Source: Deltaproteobacteria bacterium Ga0077539 (lineage in GTDB: Bacteria > Myxococcota_A > Polyangia > Polyangiales > Ga0077539). From it: a DNA stretch of 64,000 bases. A program made the translations under genes and the position numbers. The stretch's first letter is position 1. Every line of letters begins with the position of its first letter. The notes below the pieces were generated by a model. That model saw only the letters and a program-made list of their open reading frames with translations, was not told the origin of the DNA and made no database searches. The stretch spans positions 124,001-188,000 of the forward strand of contig LNEO01000246.1 of the NCBI GenBank assembly GCA_001465015.1, read 5' to 3'. This document shows, in pieces, positions 1 to 7,631 of this stretch.

Positions 1-145
1 GAGCATCACCAACGGTCGCCGCGTTACCACGTTCTGGCATCGACGCACAGAAGAGCGACCAAGGCTCCTTGCCAGATAGTTGCAAAGCGCTACAAACTAC
101 TTCGCCGTGGACAATCGACCGCAGAGAAAGGCGCTTTCGCGCGCG
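1..145. other. left-edge stretch without a clear gene
   Basis: No convincing coding region or RNA gene is visible before the dioxygenase. The frame of the next gene is open back to a TTG at 80 and a GTG at 107, so part of this stretch may be its 5' end. No Shine-Dalgarno or sigma-70-like promoter stands out. Confidence 0.4.
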
Positions 146-2269
146 ATGTGGGGTGACCGACGCTCGGCGCGCGTGCTGGACGCGGGCGGCGCGCTGCTCG
201 AGGGACGGACCCTCGTCGACGCTCGGGCGACGCTCGAACAATTCGGGGCGGTGCACGTAAAGCGCACGGGGATCGCGGACCTCGCGGGGGCACGAGAGGC
301 GCTCGAGGGGCTGGGGTTTGGCGAAGCAGAGCGCTTCGTGCTCGGCGGACGGACGAGCGCGTCGTGGCAGAACAAGTGGGTCGAGCCGGGGCTGCGACGG
401 CTCGACTTCTATCCGCCCGACCTGTGGCTTCTGCCCAACAACGAGGTGCAGTACCAGCGCTGCTCTCCGCGGTGGGTGCTCTTCTACTGCCATCGCGCGC
501 CCATGGTGGGAGGCAGGACCTTCGTTCACAGCGCGGACGAAGTGCTCCGCAGCCTGCGTCGAGACGGCGCGATGGGCACGGCGCTCGCGGACAAGATCGT
601 CCGCAAGGGACTGATGATCGAAACGGGATTTCTCGATCGAAACGACCCTCGCAAGGCAGAGAACTACTTTCAGTCGTGGCAAGAGCGCTTTCAGACCGAC
701 GACCCGGACGCAGCCCTCGCGCGCGCTCGCGCGGCGCGAGACGACTACGATCAGTGCTGGTTTCGCGAAGAAGAGCTCCTCGGAGAGCACGGCGTGAAGC
801 TCCGCACGCTCATGACCAGGATCACGCTGACGGCCTTGTTCGATGACGAGCGCGACGGCGCGCGCTACCTGCGATTTCCCCGCCTGGCGCTCGATGCGCC
901 GTGCGCGAAGAACGGGTATCGACGCTTTCCGCTCGGCGACGGCGAAGAGCTCGACCCGCGCGAAGCGTCCCTGCTGCTTCGGGTCTATGACGAGACGCGA
1001 GAGGGCGTCGAATGGACCGACGGCGACCTCGTGCTCTTCGACAACCTGCGCTACGGACACTCTCGCGAGAGCTTCGAGGGCGAGCGCGAGGTGTACGTCG
1101 CGATGGCCGGCGAGCTCTGGGACCCGCGCGAAAAGAGACCCGAGCGAACACAGCGCGCGCCGTCGCACGCCGCCGAGCGAGCGCGCTTCGCCCCGGGACC
1201 GTCGGGCGCTCGTTACGCGCTCAGCGCGCAGAGCACCGACCGCGAGACGCGCCTCGCAGCGCGGACGTTCGACTGCCGTGGCGCGATCGACGACGAGACC
1301 GCCGCGACGATCCGCGAGGAGTTTCGCAAGCACGGCGCGCTTCACCTCCGTCGGACGGGGCTCGGCGCGGACGACGCCGCGGCCCTCGATGAGCGGACGC
1401 TCTCGCTGCTCGGGTTCGGCGGCGAGCACACGTTTTCATGGGGCGGGATGAACAGCGGGCGGACGACGCGCAAGGCGCTCTCGCGCGAGCTGCGCGCGAC
1501 CGACGAGTACCCCAGTCACTTGTGGCTCCTGCCCCACAACGAGGTGCTCTACCAGCGCACGATGCCGTCGCGGCTGCTCTTCTACTCGCCGCGCGCCTGC
1601 GAAATCACCCAGGGAGGACGCACCTTCGTGCACTCGGCGCGCGAGCTCGAGCGGTGGCTCCTCACCGAGGGACGCCGCGGGCGAGCGCTCGTCTCGCGGC
1701 TGCGCGCGGTGGGCCAGCGCATCGAGATGGGCTTCCTCGACGAGCGCCACCCGGCCAAGCGCAAGAACTACTTTCGCTCGTGGCAAGACCGATTCGAGAC
1801 CGACTCGCGCTCGGTGGCCGAAGAGCGCTGCCGCGCCAGCGCACACCAGTTCGACGAGTGCTGGTGGAAGGAAGAAGCCTCGATCGACGGAGAAGCGCGC
1901 TTCACGTTGATGACCCGAGTGACCGTTCCGGGCTTCTATCGAGAGCCCGAGACCGGCGAAGAGTGGCTCTTCTTTCCGAGGATCTCGCTCGATCCACCGG
2001 CCATCGAAAACGGCCACCGCCGCTATCCATGGGGCGACGGAAGCGAGCTGTCGGACGACGAGGTCACGCTGCTGTTGCACGGGTTTCTCGCGACGCGAGA
2101 GGGCGTGCACTACGAGGCCGGCGACGTGCTCATCGTGGACAACGTCCGCTTCGGCCACTCGCGAGAGTCCTTCGACGGGCCGCGCTCGATCGGCGTCGCG
2201 ATGGCAGGATCGTTCTCGACCACGCACATGCTCGCTTCTTCGAGCGCCGCGCAGGGAGGCCCTACGTGA
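146..2269 (+). CDS. tandem-domain TauD/TfdA-type Fe(II)/2-oxoglutarate dioxygenase
   Basis: Two homologous TauD/TfdA-like halves lie in one polypeptide of about 707 residues. Both carry the blocks LWLLP-x-NEV, GGRTFVHSA, NYF-x-SWQ-RF and GHSRESF. Such enzymes use a His-x-Asp/Glu...His triad to bind iron and oxidise small molecules with 2-oxoglutarate. The second half keeps the triad: H464-N-E466 and H671. In the first half the proximal His is Asn (N98-N-E100), with the distal H305 kept, so that half may be inactive, altered or structural. The frame is open to a TTG at 80 and a GTG at 107; I chose the ATG at 146 because the repeat homology begins just after it. The stop overlaps the start of the radical SAM gene (TGATG), so the two are coupled. 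Substrate unknown. Secondary metabolism or peptide modification is an inference from context only. Confidence 0.8.
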   Translation: MWGDRRSARVLDAGGALLEGRTLVDARATLEQFGAVHVKRTGIADLAGAREALEGLGFGEAERFVLGGRTSASWQNKWVEPGLRRLDFYPPDLWLLPNNEVQYQRCSPRWVLFYCHRAPMVGGRTFVHSADEVLRSLRRDGAMGTALADKIVRKGLMIETGFLDRNDPRKAENYFQSWQERFQTDDPDAALARARAARDDYDQCWFREEELLGEHGVKLRTLMTRITLTALFDDERDGARYLRFPRLALDAPCAKNGYRRFPLGDGEELDPREASLLLRVYDETREGVEWTDGDLVLFDNLRYGHSRESFEGEREVYVAMAGELWDPREKRPERTQRAPSHAAERARFAPGPSGARYALSAQSTDRETRLAARTFDCRGAIDDETAATIREEFRKHGALHLRRTGLGADDAAALDERTLSLLGFGGEHTFSWGGMNSGRTTRKALSRELRATDEYPSHLWLLPHNEVLYQRTMPSRLLFYSPRACEITQGGRTFVHSARELERWLLTEGRRGRALVSRLRAVGQRIEMGFLDERHPAKRKNYFRSWQDRFETDSRSVAEERCRASAHQFDECWWKEEASIDGEARFTLMTRVTVPGFYREPETGEEWLFFPRISLDPPAIENGHRRYPWGDGSELSDDEVTLLLHGFLATREGVHYEAGDVLIVDNVRFGHSRESFDGPRSIGVAMAGSFSTTHMLASSSAAQGGPT

Positions 2270-3402
2270 TGGCGGCACGAGTCAGCGCCATGCCGCTCGC
2301 GAGCGAAGAGCGCTTTCGCCCCAATCAGTTTCGGCACGCCGCGTCGATCACGACGCCCGGCGCGTATCGAGACGGACGGTGGCACACCTTCGAGCCCAAA
2401 GCCCCCGTCGAGCGCACGCTGCTCGGCCGCGTCTTTCGTCTACGCCCGGGGCTGACCTTTACGCCCTACGCCAACCCCACGGCGTGCAACGCGCACTGCT
2501 CGTTCTGCTCCGAAGAGCTCCTGCGCATCGACGCCGATCGGCTCACGGCGAAGCGCACCATCGTCGACTACGACCGATACTTCGCAGCGCTCGACCGCGC
2601 CTGGCGCGAGCTCGCGGGCTTCACGATGGGCCTCTCTCTCAGCGGACTCGAGGCTACGTCCGAGCCCGAGTGGCTCTTGCGATTGATCGACTTGATGAGC
2701 GCGCACCCCGAGCTCTTCGCCGAGCGCGTGCTCTACAGCAACGGCTCCGGCCTCGCGACGGACCGGCGGCTGGTCACGGCTCTCGGACGCGGTCGCTTCG
2801 ATCGCGTCGAGCTCTCTCGCGCCCACTTCGACGAGAAGCGCAATCACAGGATCATGCGCTTCGACCTCGCGCAGCCAATCCGACGGCGAGCGGTCTTCGA
2901 AGAGACCGTCGGAGCGCTGCGCGAGTCGGGTCTCGAGGTTCGCCTCGTGTGCATCCTCAATGACGAAGGGGTCTCGACGATCGACGAGGTCGAGCGCTTC
3001 CTCGACGACGCCGCGCGGCTCGGCGTCGAGCGCGTCGTGTTTCGCGAGCTGAGCGCGCTCGGCGAGATCTACCGCGAAAACCGCGAGACCCGATGGATCG
3101 CCAGGCACAGGGCCTCCGTTCGCGCGCTGATGGAGCGCGTGCTGCCGACGGAGCGCGGCGCGGCCGAAGTCGAAAACGTGTGCCGCGATGGCTGGGCGCT
3201 CGAGGGCGTGACGGCGGGCTATTACTATTACAACGAGGTGTATCGCCGCGGCGCGATCGAGGTGGTGCTCGAAGGGTCGAGCTACGTCGCCCACCGAGAC
3301 GCGGTCGAGTCCGGCGTGCTGCAGAAGCTCGTGTTTCACTCGAGCATGGAGCTCTGCGGCGATTGGGTTCCCAACGCGCAGGTGATCGGCTGCTATGGCT
3401 GA
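2269..3402 (+). CDS. radical SAM enzyme
   Basis: A 377-residue protein with a CxxxCxxC cluster motif (C73, C77, C80, in CNAHCSFC), preceded by a beta-strand-like TFTPYANPTA segment and followed by a glycine motif region (LSLSGLEATSEPEW). This is the [4Fe-4S]/SAM binding arrangement of the radical SAM superfamily. The C-terminal part has only two further cysteines of note (ENVCRDGW and MELCGDW), too few for a typical SPASM domain, but one auxiliary cluster cannot be excluded. The ATG at 2269 overlaps the stop of the dioxygenase, and its own 3' end overlaps the next gene by 8 bases. The three products therefore very likely work in one pathway. I do not recognise the subfamily or substrate. Confidence 0.85.
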   Translation: MAARVSAMPLASEERFRPNQFRHAASITTPGAYRDGRWHTFEPKAPVERTLLGRVFRLRPGLTFTPYANPTACNAHCSFCSEELLRIDADRLTAKRTIVDYDRYFAALDRAWRELAGFTMGLSLSGLEATSEPEWLLRLIDLMSAHPELFAERVLYSNGSGLATDRRLVTALGRGRFDRVELSRAHFDEKRNHRIMRFDLAQPIRRRAVFEETVGALRESGLEVRLVCILNDEGVSTIDEVERFLDDAARLGVERVVFRELSALGEIYRENRETRWIARHRASVRALMERVLPTERGAAEVENVCRDGWALEGVTAGYYYYNEVYRRGAIEVVLEGSSYVAHRDAVESGVLQKLVFHSSMELCGDWVPNAQVIGCYG

Positions 3403-3913
3403 TCCGTTCGACCTGCTTCGCGCGCTCGCGGCCCTGGGCGTCCCCTTCGCGCTCTATGGAACGTCGGGGCTCGCGCTCTTGCACCCGCACGTCCGCCGCG
3501 CGTTGCCCGACGCCGAGCGGGACCTCGACATCGTGCTCGTCCCTGGGATCGAACACCTGCGAGCCGTCGTCCGATTCGCCGAAGCCCACAGTGCCGCGGT
3601 GACGTGCTGGGGGACGCCCTTCGATCACTCGTGGACCGAGCGAGAGCTCGCGGGCAAGTACTATGTTCGCGCGGTGTTTTCTGGGCCCGAATGGGAGACC
3701 CAGCTCGACGTGACCTTCGAGTGCGACTGGCTCGATTCGCGCGAAGCGATCGCGCGAGCGACGGTCATCGAGGGCGTCCCCGTGCTCTGCGAAGAGGACC
3801 TCTGGTTCTCGAAGCTCACCAAGAACGCAGAGGGCGGACAGAAGCTCGCCGCGCGGCTCGCGCTGACGATCCCAGCGGACGCGTTGGCGAGGCTCGCGTC
3901 GATCCGCCCGTGA
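3395..3913 (+). CDS. nucleotidyltransferase-like protein
   Basis: A 172-residue protein with the layout of minimal nucleotidyltransferases: GTSGLA at residues 22-27 (the GS motif position), RDLDIVL with D43 and D45 as candidate metal ligands, and a third acidic strand in QLDVTF. It overlaps the radical SAM gene by 8 bases and is the third member of the coupled operon. It may add a nucleotide to the pathway substrate or be a degenerate regulator. It is not paired with a HEPN protein, which argues against a MNT/HEPN toxin-antitoxin unit. Assignment rests on motif spacing only. Confidence 0.6.
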   Translation: MADPFDLLRALAALGVPFALYGTSGLALLHPHVRRALPDAERDLDIVLVPGIEHLRAVVRFAEAHSAAVTCWGTPFDHSWTERELAGKYYVRAVFSGPEWETQLDVTFECDWLDSREAIARATVIEGVPVLCEEDLWFSKLTKNAEGGQKLAARLALTIPADALARLASIRP

Positions 3914-3934
3914 CCGAGCGCGTCGATCGACGCA

Positions 3935-3999
3935 ACTATCGGTCCCGCCGATAGTGACTCGGACCATACGAGTTCTCACCGATAGACTTCGTCGCTATC
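3935..3999. promoter_or_regulatory. two adjacent GATAG/CTATC dyads
   Basis: Between the NTase-like gene and the next small gene lies a perfect 8-base inverted repeat (ACTATCGG at 3935-3942, CCGATAGT at 3948-3955, 5-base spacer). A second dyad follows (GATAG 3981-3985, CTATC 3995-3999). The second CCGATAG (3979-3985) could also pair with CTATCGG at 3936-3942, so alternative hairpins are possible. It could be an operator, a terminator or an attenuator. There is no T-run. Confidence 0.45.
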
Positions 4000-4006
4000 C
4001 ATCAGC

Positions 4007-4249
4007 GTGGCGATGACCCAAGAGCGTAAACACAACCCGGAGAGATGCACGCTTCGCGACCTTCTCGATTGCGCGCTGGTCGTCCTCTTTCTGTTGTTCA
4101 TGCCGGTGACCTTTCCCGTCACCGTGCTCTACCGCCGCGTCAGCAAGCGACGCCGGTACAGTAAGGGCGCCGCCGTCGCCTTCATGCTCTGGGTCTTCAC
4201 GAGCGCGCTCTGGCTGTTGGCGCTCGCGATCTACCTGCGGCGACGATGA
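4007..4249 (+). CDS. small two-span membrane protein
   Basis: An 80-residue hypothetical protein with a hydrophobic helix at about 22-41 (ALVVLFLLFMPVTFPVTVLY), a strongly basic loop (RRVSKRRRYSK), a second helix at about 57-76 and an RRR end. By the positive-inside rule the loop and C-terminus should be cytoplasmic. The start is the GTG at 4007 or the ATG at 4013. I do not recognise the family. It follows the GATAG dyads directly, which may control it. Confidence 0.55.
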   Translation: MAMTQERKHNPERCTLRDLLDCALVVLFLLFMPVTFPVTVLYRRVSKRRRYSKGAAVAFMLWVFTSALWLLALAIYLRRR

Positions 4250-4333
4250 TGAACGCCGATCGGCGCTCGAAGCACGGCTCTCCAAAGAGGCGCAGTGTCG
4301 AACATGCGCCACGATGCGATACCGTGCGTCGCG

Positions 4334-4744
4334 ATGAACATCACGCGCACGATCCTCTTTGTGCAGTCGCTCGCCCTGCTCGGAGCCGGATGCCGCAGCG
4401 GTCGCCCGACGATGCCTCAGCGAACCAGCGAGGACAGCGGGGTCATCGAGGACACCGGCGTCGCGACAGAGCCCGAAGACAGCGGCGTCGCGCTCGTAGA
4501 CACTGGCGTCGACACCATGGGGCTGCGCAGCGACCTGTGTCCCGAGGCTCAGCCGCAAGAGAGAGCGCCGTGTGTCGAGCGCAAGTACTGCATCTACCCG
4601 CAAGGCGCGATGCAAGGGACGTCCTGTCGCTGTCTGCTCGGCGACGAAGCGCGGCAGCAAAACCAAGCATCCAACGAGTGGCGCTGCGGGCCCTATCAGT
4701 TCGTGGGCGTCGGACCGCTCGCGCCGCCCGAGCTCGACGGCTGA
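4334..4744 (+). CDS. small secreted lipoprotein
   Basis: A protein of about 136 residues. I chose the ATG at 4334 because it opens a type II signal peptide: basic-polar start, hydrophobic ILFVQSLALL, lipobox LGAGC. A low-complexity linker with repeated DSG/DTG/TGV units follows. The C-terminal half has six cysteines (DLCPE, APCVERKYC, TSCRC, WRCG), so a small disulfide-bonded domain outside the cytoplasm is likely. This layout is common in Polyangia exported proteins. Function unknown. Confidence 0.6.
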   Translation: MNITRTILFVQSLALLGAGCRSGRPTMPQRTSEDSGVIEDTGVATEPEDSGVALVDTGVDTMGLRSDLCPEAQPQERAPCVERKYCIYPQGAMQGTSCRCLLGDEARQQNQASNEWRCGPYQFVGVGPLAPPELDG

Positions 4745-4884
4745 GCGCGTCCCGTGCTCGATGACGCACAGCGACACGGCTACACCGTACGCTTCGAAAT
4801 CCTGCAGGGCCGCGAGGGATCGCGGATTACCCTCTTGTTTCCGGCGTGTCGTCGGTGCGAACGTCGCGCCCAGCGTCCCTCCTG

Positions 4885-7578
4885 ATGAGCACGAACGTCA
4901 CACGTTTTCGAGAGCGATGCCGTTGCCACGGCGTCTCGTCCAGCTACGCGTTTCCCGTCGATCCCGGCGCTGGACCGCGACCCTTCAAGCTGCCCGGCGA
5001 CCCCGAGCGCTTCGGCCGCCCGCGCGCTTTCGACGTCGAGCAGCTCACCGTCGAGCTGTCGTTCGACCTCGCTGTGCATGCGGTCGACGCGACCGCGACG
5101 CTCACGGTGGCCCGAAAGAATCCTAGCGCCGAGACGCTCGTGCTCGACGCCGTGGGCTTTCTGCTGCACGGGGTCACCGACGGCGACGGCCGCGCGCTCG
5201 AGCACCGCTACGACGGCGATCAGCTCCACGTGACGCTGGCCAAAGGAGCTGTGGGCGCCCGGTGCGTCGTGCGCGTTCGCTACCGAGCCGTGCCGCAGCG
5301 CGGGCTGTACTTCATGGGCCCGGCAGAGCATCGGCCCGCTCGTCCGTGGCAGGTCTGGAGCCAGTGCCAGGACGAAGACGCGCGCTACTGGATCCCGTGC
5401 CACGACTTTCCCAACGTGCGCATGAGCACGGAGTTCATCGTGCACGCGCCCGAGGGCTGGCACGTGCTCTCCAACGGGACGCTCGTCTCCCGCGCCCCCG
5501 TTGAGGGAAAGCACGGGATGAACCCCGCGCTCATCGGCGCCACCGGCCCCGGCCTCGAGCGCTGGCACTGGCAGCAGCGCGAGCCGCACGTCGCGTACCT
5601 GATGACCCTCGTCGCGGGACGGTTCAACGAGATCGTCGCGGACATGCCGTCGCTCAGCGTTCGCTACTACGTAGACCCCGGGCGCGAAGAGGACGGCAAG
5701 CGCTCGTTCGGTCGCACGCCCGAGATGATCGCGCATTTCGAAACGCTGTTCGGCGTGAAGTTTCCCTGGGCAAAGTACCACCAGATCGCGGTGCACGACT
5801 TCACCTTCGGCGGCATGGAGAACACGTCGGCCACGACGATGACGGACCGCATCTTGCTCGACGCCCGCGCGGCGCTCGACAACACCGCGGACGACATCGT
5901 CGCGCACGAGCTCGCGCACCAGTGGTTCGGCGACCTCGTGACGTGTCGAGACTGGTCGCACGCCTGGCTCAACGAAGGCTTCGCGACGTTCTGCGAAAAC
6001 CTCGACGCCGAGAAGAAGCACGGCTGGGACGAGTACCGCTACTCGCTCGAAGAGCACGCGCACGGCTACCTCTCGGAGGACGGCGGCCGCTATCGACGCC
6101 CCATCGTGTGCTCGACGTACAACAACCCGATCGACCTGTTCGACCGGCATTTGTACGAAAAGGGCGGCTGGGTCCTGCACATGCTGCGGTGCGAGCTGGG
6201 CGACGAGCAGTTCTTCGCCGGCGTTCGTCGCTACCTCGAGAAGCACCGCGGCTCCATCGTCGAGACGCGAGACCTGCTCCGCGCGATGGAAGAAGAGTCC
6301 GGCCGCTCGCTCGAAGGCTTCTTCGATCAGTGGGTGTATCGCGCCGGACACCCAGAGATGGACGTCAAGGCCTCGCACGATCGCGACAGCGGGCTGCTCA
6401 CGGTCCGCGTGAAGCAGAAGCAGACCGTCGACGCAGTCACGCCGTTGTTTCGCTTCGCGCTCGACGTGACGGTCGTGCACGGGCGAGACGAGCAGACCCA
6501 CAGCCTCGATGTGTCCGGCGCCGAGCACGTGTTCGTGCTTCCCTGCAAAAAGGCCCCTGATCGTGTCAGCGTCGACCCGCGCGGAACGCTGCTCGCGACC
6601 TGGTCGTTCGACCTCCCGCGAGACTGGCTGCTCGACGCGCTGAAGAACGACGGCAGCTCCGTCGTTCGCTTTCGAGCGGCGCAGGCGCTGTCCAAGCGCG
6701 ACGAGCCCACGGCGGTCGATGCGCTCGCGGCCGCCGTGCGCGGCGATGAATTCTGGGGCGTCTCCGTCGAGGCCGCCGCCGCCCTCGGCGCGATGGGCTC
6801 GAGGCGCGCGTACGAAGCGCTCGCGACGCTCGTCGACGTGGCCCACCCGAAGGTCCGCCGCGCGGTCGTCGCGGCGCTCGGCGAGTTCAAGAGCGACGCG
6901 GCCGCAGAGCTGCTCGCCAAGAAGCTCGACGCTGGCGACGCGAGCGTCCTGGTCGAGGCCGAGCTCGCTCGCAGCGCCGGGCGCACCCGCAAGCGCGAGC
7001 GCGTGTGGGGCTCGCTCGTCACCGCGCTGGGCCGCGACTCGTGGCGCGACGTCGTGCGCTCGGGCGCGATCGACGGCTTCGCGCGGCTCCGCGCCAAGGA
7101 GGCCATCTCGCTGATCGAGCCGTACTCGTCGCGATCGGCGTCGCTCGGGACGCGCCGCACGGCCGTCGCCGCGATGGCTGAGCTCGGCCACAAAGACCGC
7201 TCCGTCCGCGAGAAGCTCGAGGCCCTGATCGACCTCAACGATCCATACTTCACGCCCGAGCTGTTTCGCTCGCTCGTGCGGCTCGGCGACAGCGACGCGC
7301 TCGGCGCGATCGAGCGAGCCGTCGCGCAGACGATCGACGGGCGCGTGCAGCGACACGGACGCGAAGCCTCCCGCGCGCTGCGCGGAGAGGGCGGCGCCTC
7401 CGACGAGCTGCGCCGCTTGCGAGACCAGCTCGAGCAGGTCGAGCAGCGGGCCAGGGCGCTCGAGGACGCGATGGCGACGCTCGAGGCGAAGGTCGCTCCC
7501 AAGAAGCCCGCGAAGGGCGCGAAGAAGGCCGCTCGAAAGAAGGCCGCGAGCCCGGCGAAGAAGAGCGCGCGGCGCTGA
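4885..7578 (+). CDS. M1-family zinc aminopeptidase with HEAT repeats and basic tail
   Basis: An 897-residue member of the M1 aminopeptidase family, which removes N-terminal residues from peptides. The exopeptidase motif is GGMENTSA, and the zinc site is HELAHQWFG with the third ligand in NEGFATFCE. The N-terminal beta domain precedes the thermolysin-like domain. From about residue 570 the ERAP1-type C-domain is replaced by HEAT-like repeats (RFRAAQALSKRDEPTAVDAL, SVEAAAALGAMGS and others). Then come a short coiled coil (ELRRLRDQLEQVEQRARALE) and a Lys/Ala-rich tail (KKAARKKAASPAKKSARR) resembling histone H1 tails. The frame is open to a GTG at 4846; I prefer the ATG at 4885. No signal peptide is seen, so it is probably cytoplasmic. 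Confidence 0.9.
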   Translation: MSTNVTRFRERCRCHGVSSSYAFPVDPGAGPRPFKLPGDPERFGRPRAFDVEQLTVELSFDLAVHAVDATATLTVARKNPSAETLVLDAVGFLLHGVTDGDGRALEHRYDGDQLHVTLAKGAVGARCVVRVRYRAVPQRGLYFMGPAEHRPARPWQVWSQCQDEDARYWIPCHDFPNVRMSTEFIVHAPEGWHVLSNGTLVSRAPVEGKHGMNPALIGATGPGLERWHWQQREPHVAYLMTLVAGRFNEIVADMPSLSVRYYVDPGREEDGKRSFGRTPEMIAHFETLFGVKFPWAKYHQIAVHDFTFGGMENTSATTMTDRILLDARAALDNTADDIVAHELAHQWFGDLVTCRDWSHAWLNEGFATFCENLDAEKKHGWDEYRYSLEEHAHGYLSEDGGRYRRPIVCSTYNNPIDLFDRHLYEKGGWVLHMLRCELGDEQFFAGVRRYLEKHRGSIVETRDLLRAMEEESGRSLEGFFDQWVYRAGHPEMDVKASHDRDSGLLTVRVKQKQTVDAVTPLFRFALDVTVVHGRDEQTHSLDVSGAEHVFVLPCKKAPDRVSVDPRGTLLATWSFDLPRDWLLDALKNDGSSVVRFRAAQALSKRDEPTAVDALAAAVRGDEFWGVSVEAAAALGAMGSRRAYEALATLVDVAHPKVRRAVVAALGEFKSDAAAELLAKKLDAGDASVLVEAELARSAGRTRKRERVWGSLVTALGRDSWRDVVRSGAIDGFARLRAKEAISLIEPYSSRSASLGTRRTAVAAMAELGHKDRSVREKLEALIDLNDPYFTPELFRSLVRLGDSDALGAIERAVAQTIDGRVQRHGREASRALRGEGGASDELRRLRDQLEQVEQRARALEDAMATLEAKVAPKKPAKGAKKAARKKAASPAKKSARR

Positions 7579-7592
7579 TCGCCGAGTGGCGA

Positions 7593-7598
7593 TACACT
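7593..7598 (+). promoter_or_regulatory. possible -10 element TACACT
   Basis: The hexamer TACACT lies 33 bases before the ATG of the SUMF1-like gene, in otherwise GC-rich sequence. It matches the TAnAaT-like -10 pattern seen before several other genes here. No convincing -35 box was found. Confidence 0.3.
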
Positions 7599-7631
7599 CG
7601 CGGCGTCGGCGAACCACAGAGAGGGTGTGCG

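Noticed and set aside
1438-2268. Extension of the radical SAM gene upstream to 1438
   Set aside because: This part of the frame is antiphase to the second dioxygenase domain, and its product is Arg/Ala-rich. The ATG at 2269 fits the coupled overlap.
3395-3913. MNT/HEPN toxin-antitoxin unit
   Set aside because: The nucleotidyltransferase-like gene is coupled to a radical SAM gene and has no HEPN neighbour.
4780-7617. A 945-codon open frame on the minus strand, antisense to the aminopeptidase gene
   Set aside because: Long antisense frames are expected at this GC content. The plus frame has full M1 motifs, while the antisense product is Arg/Glu/Val-rich with no family features.
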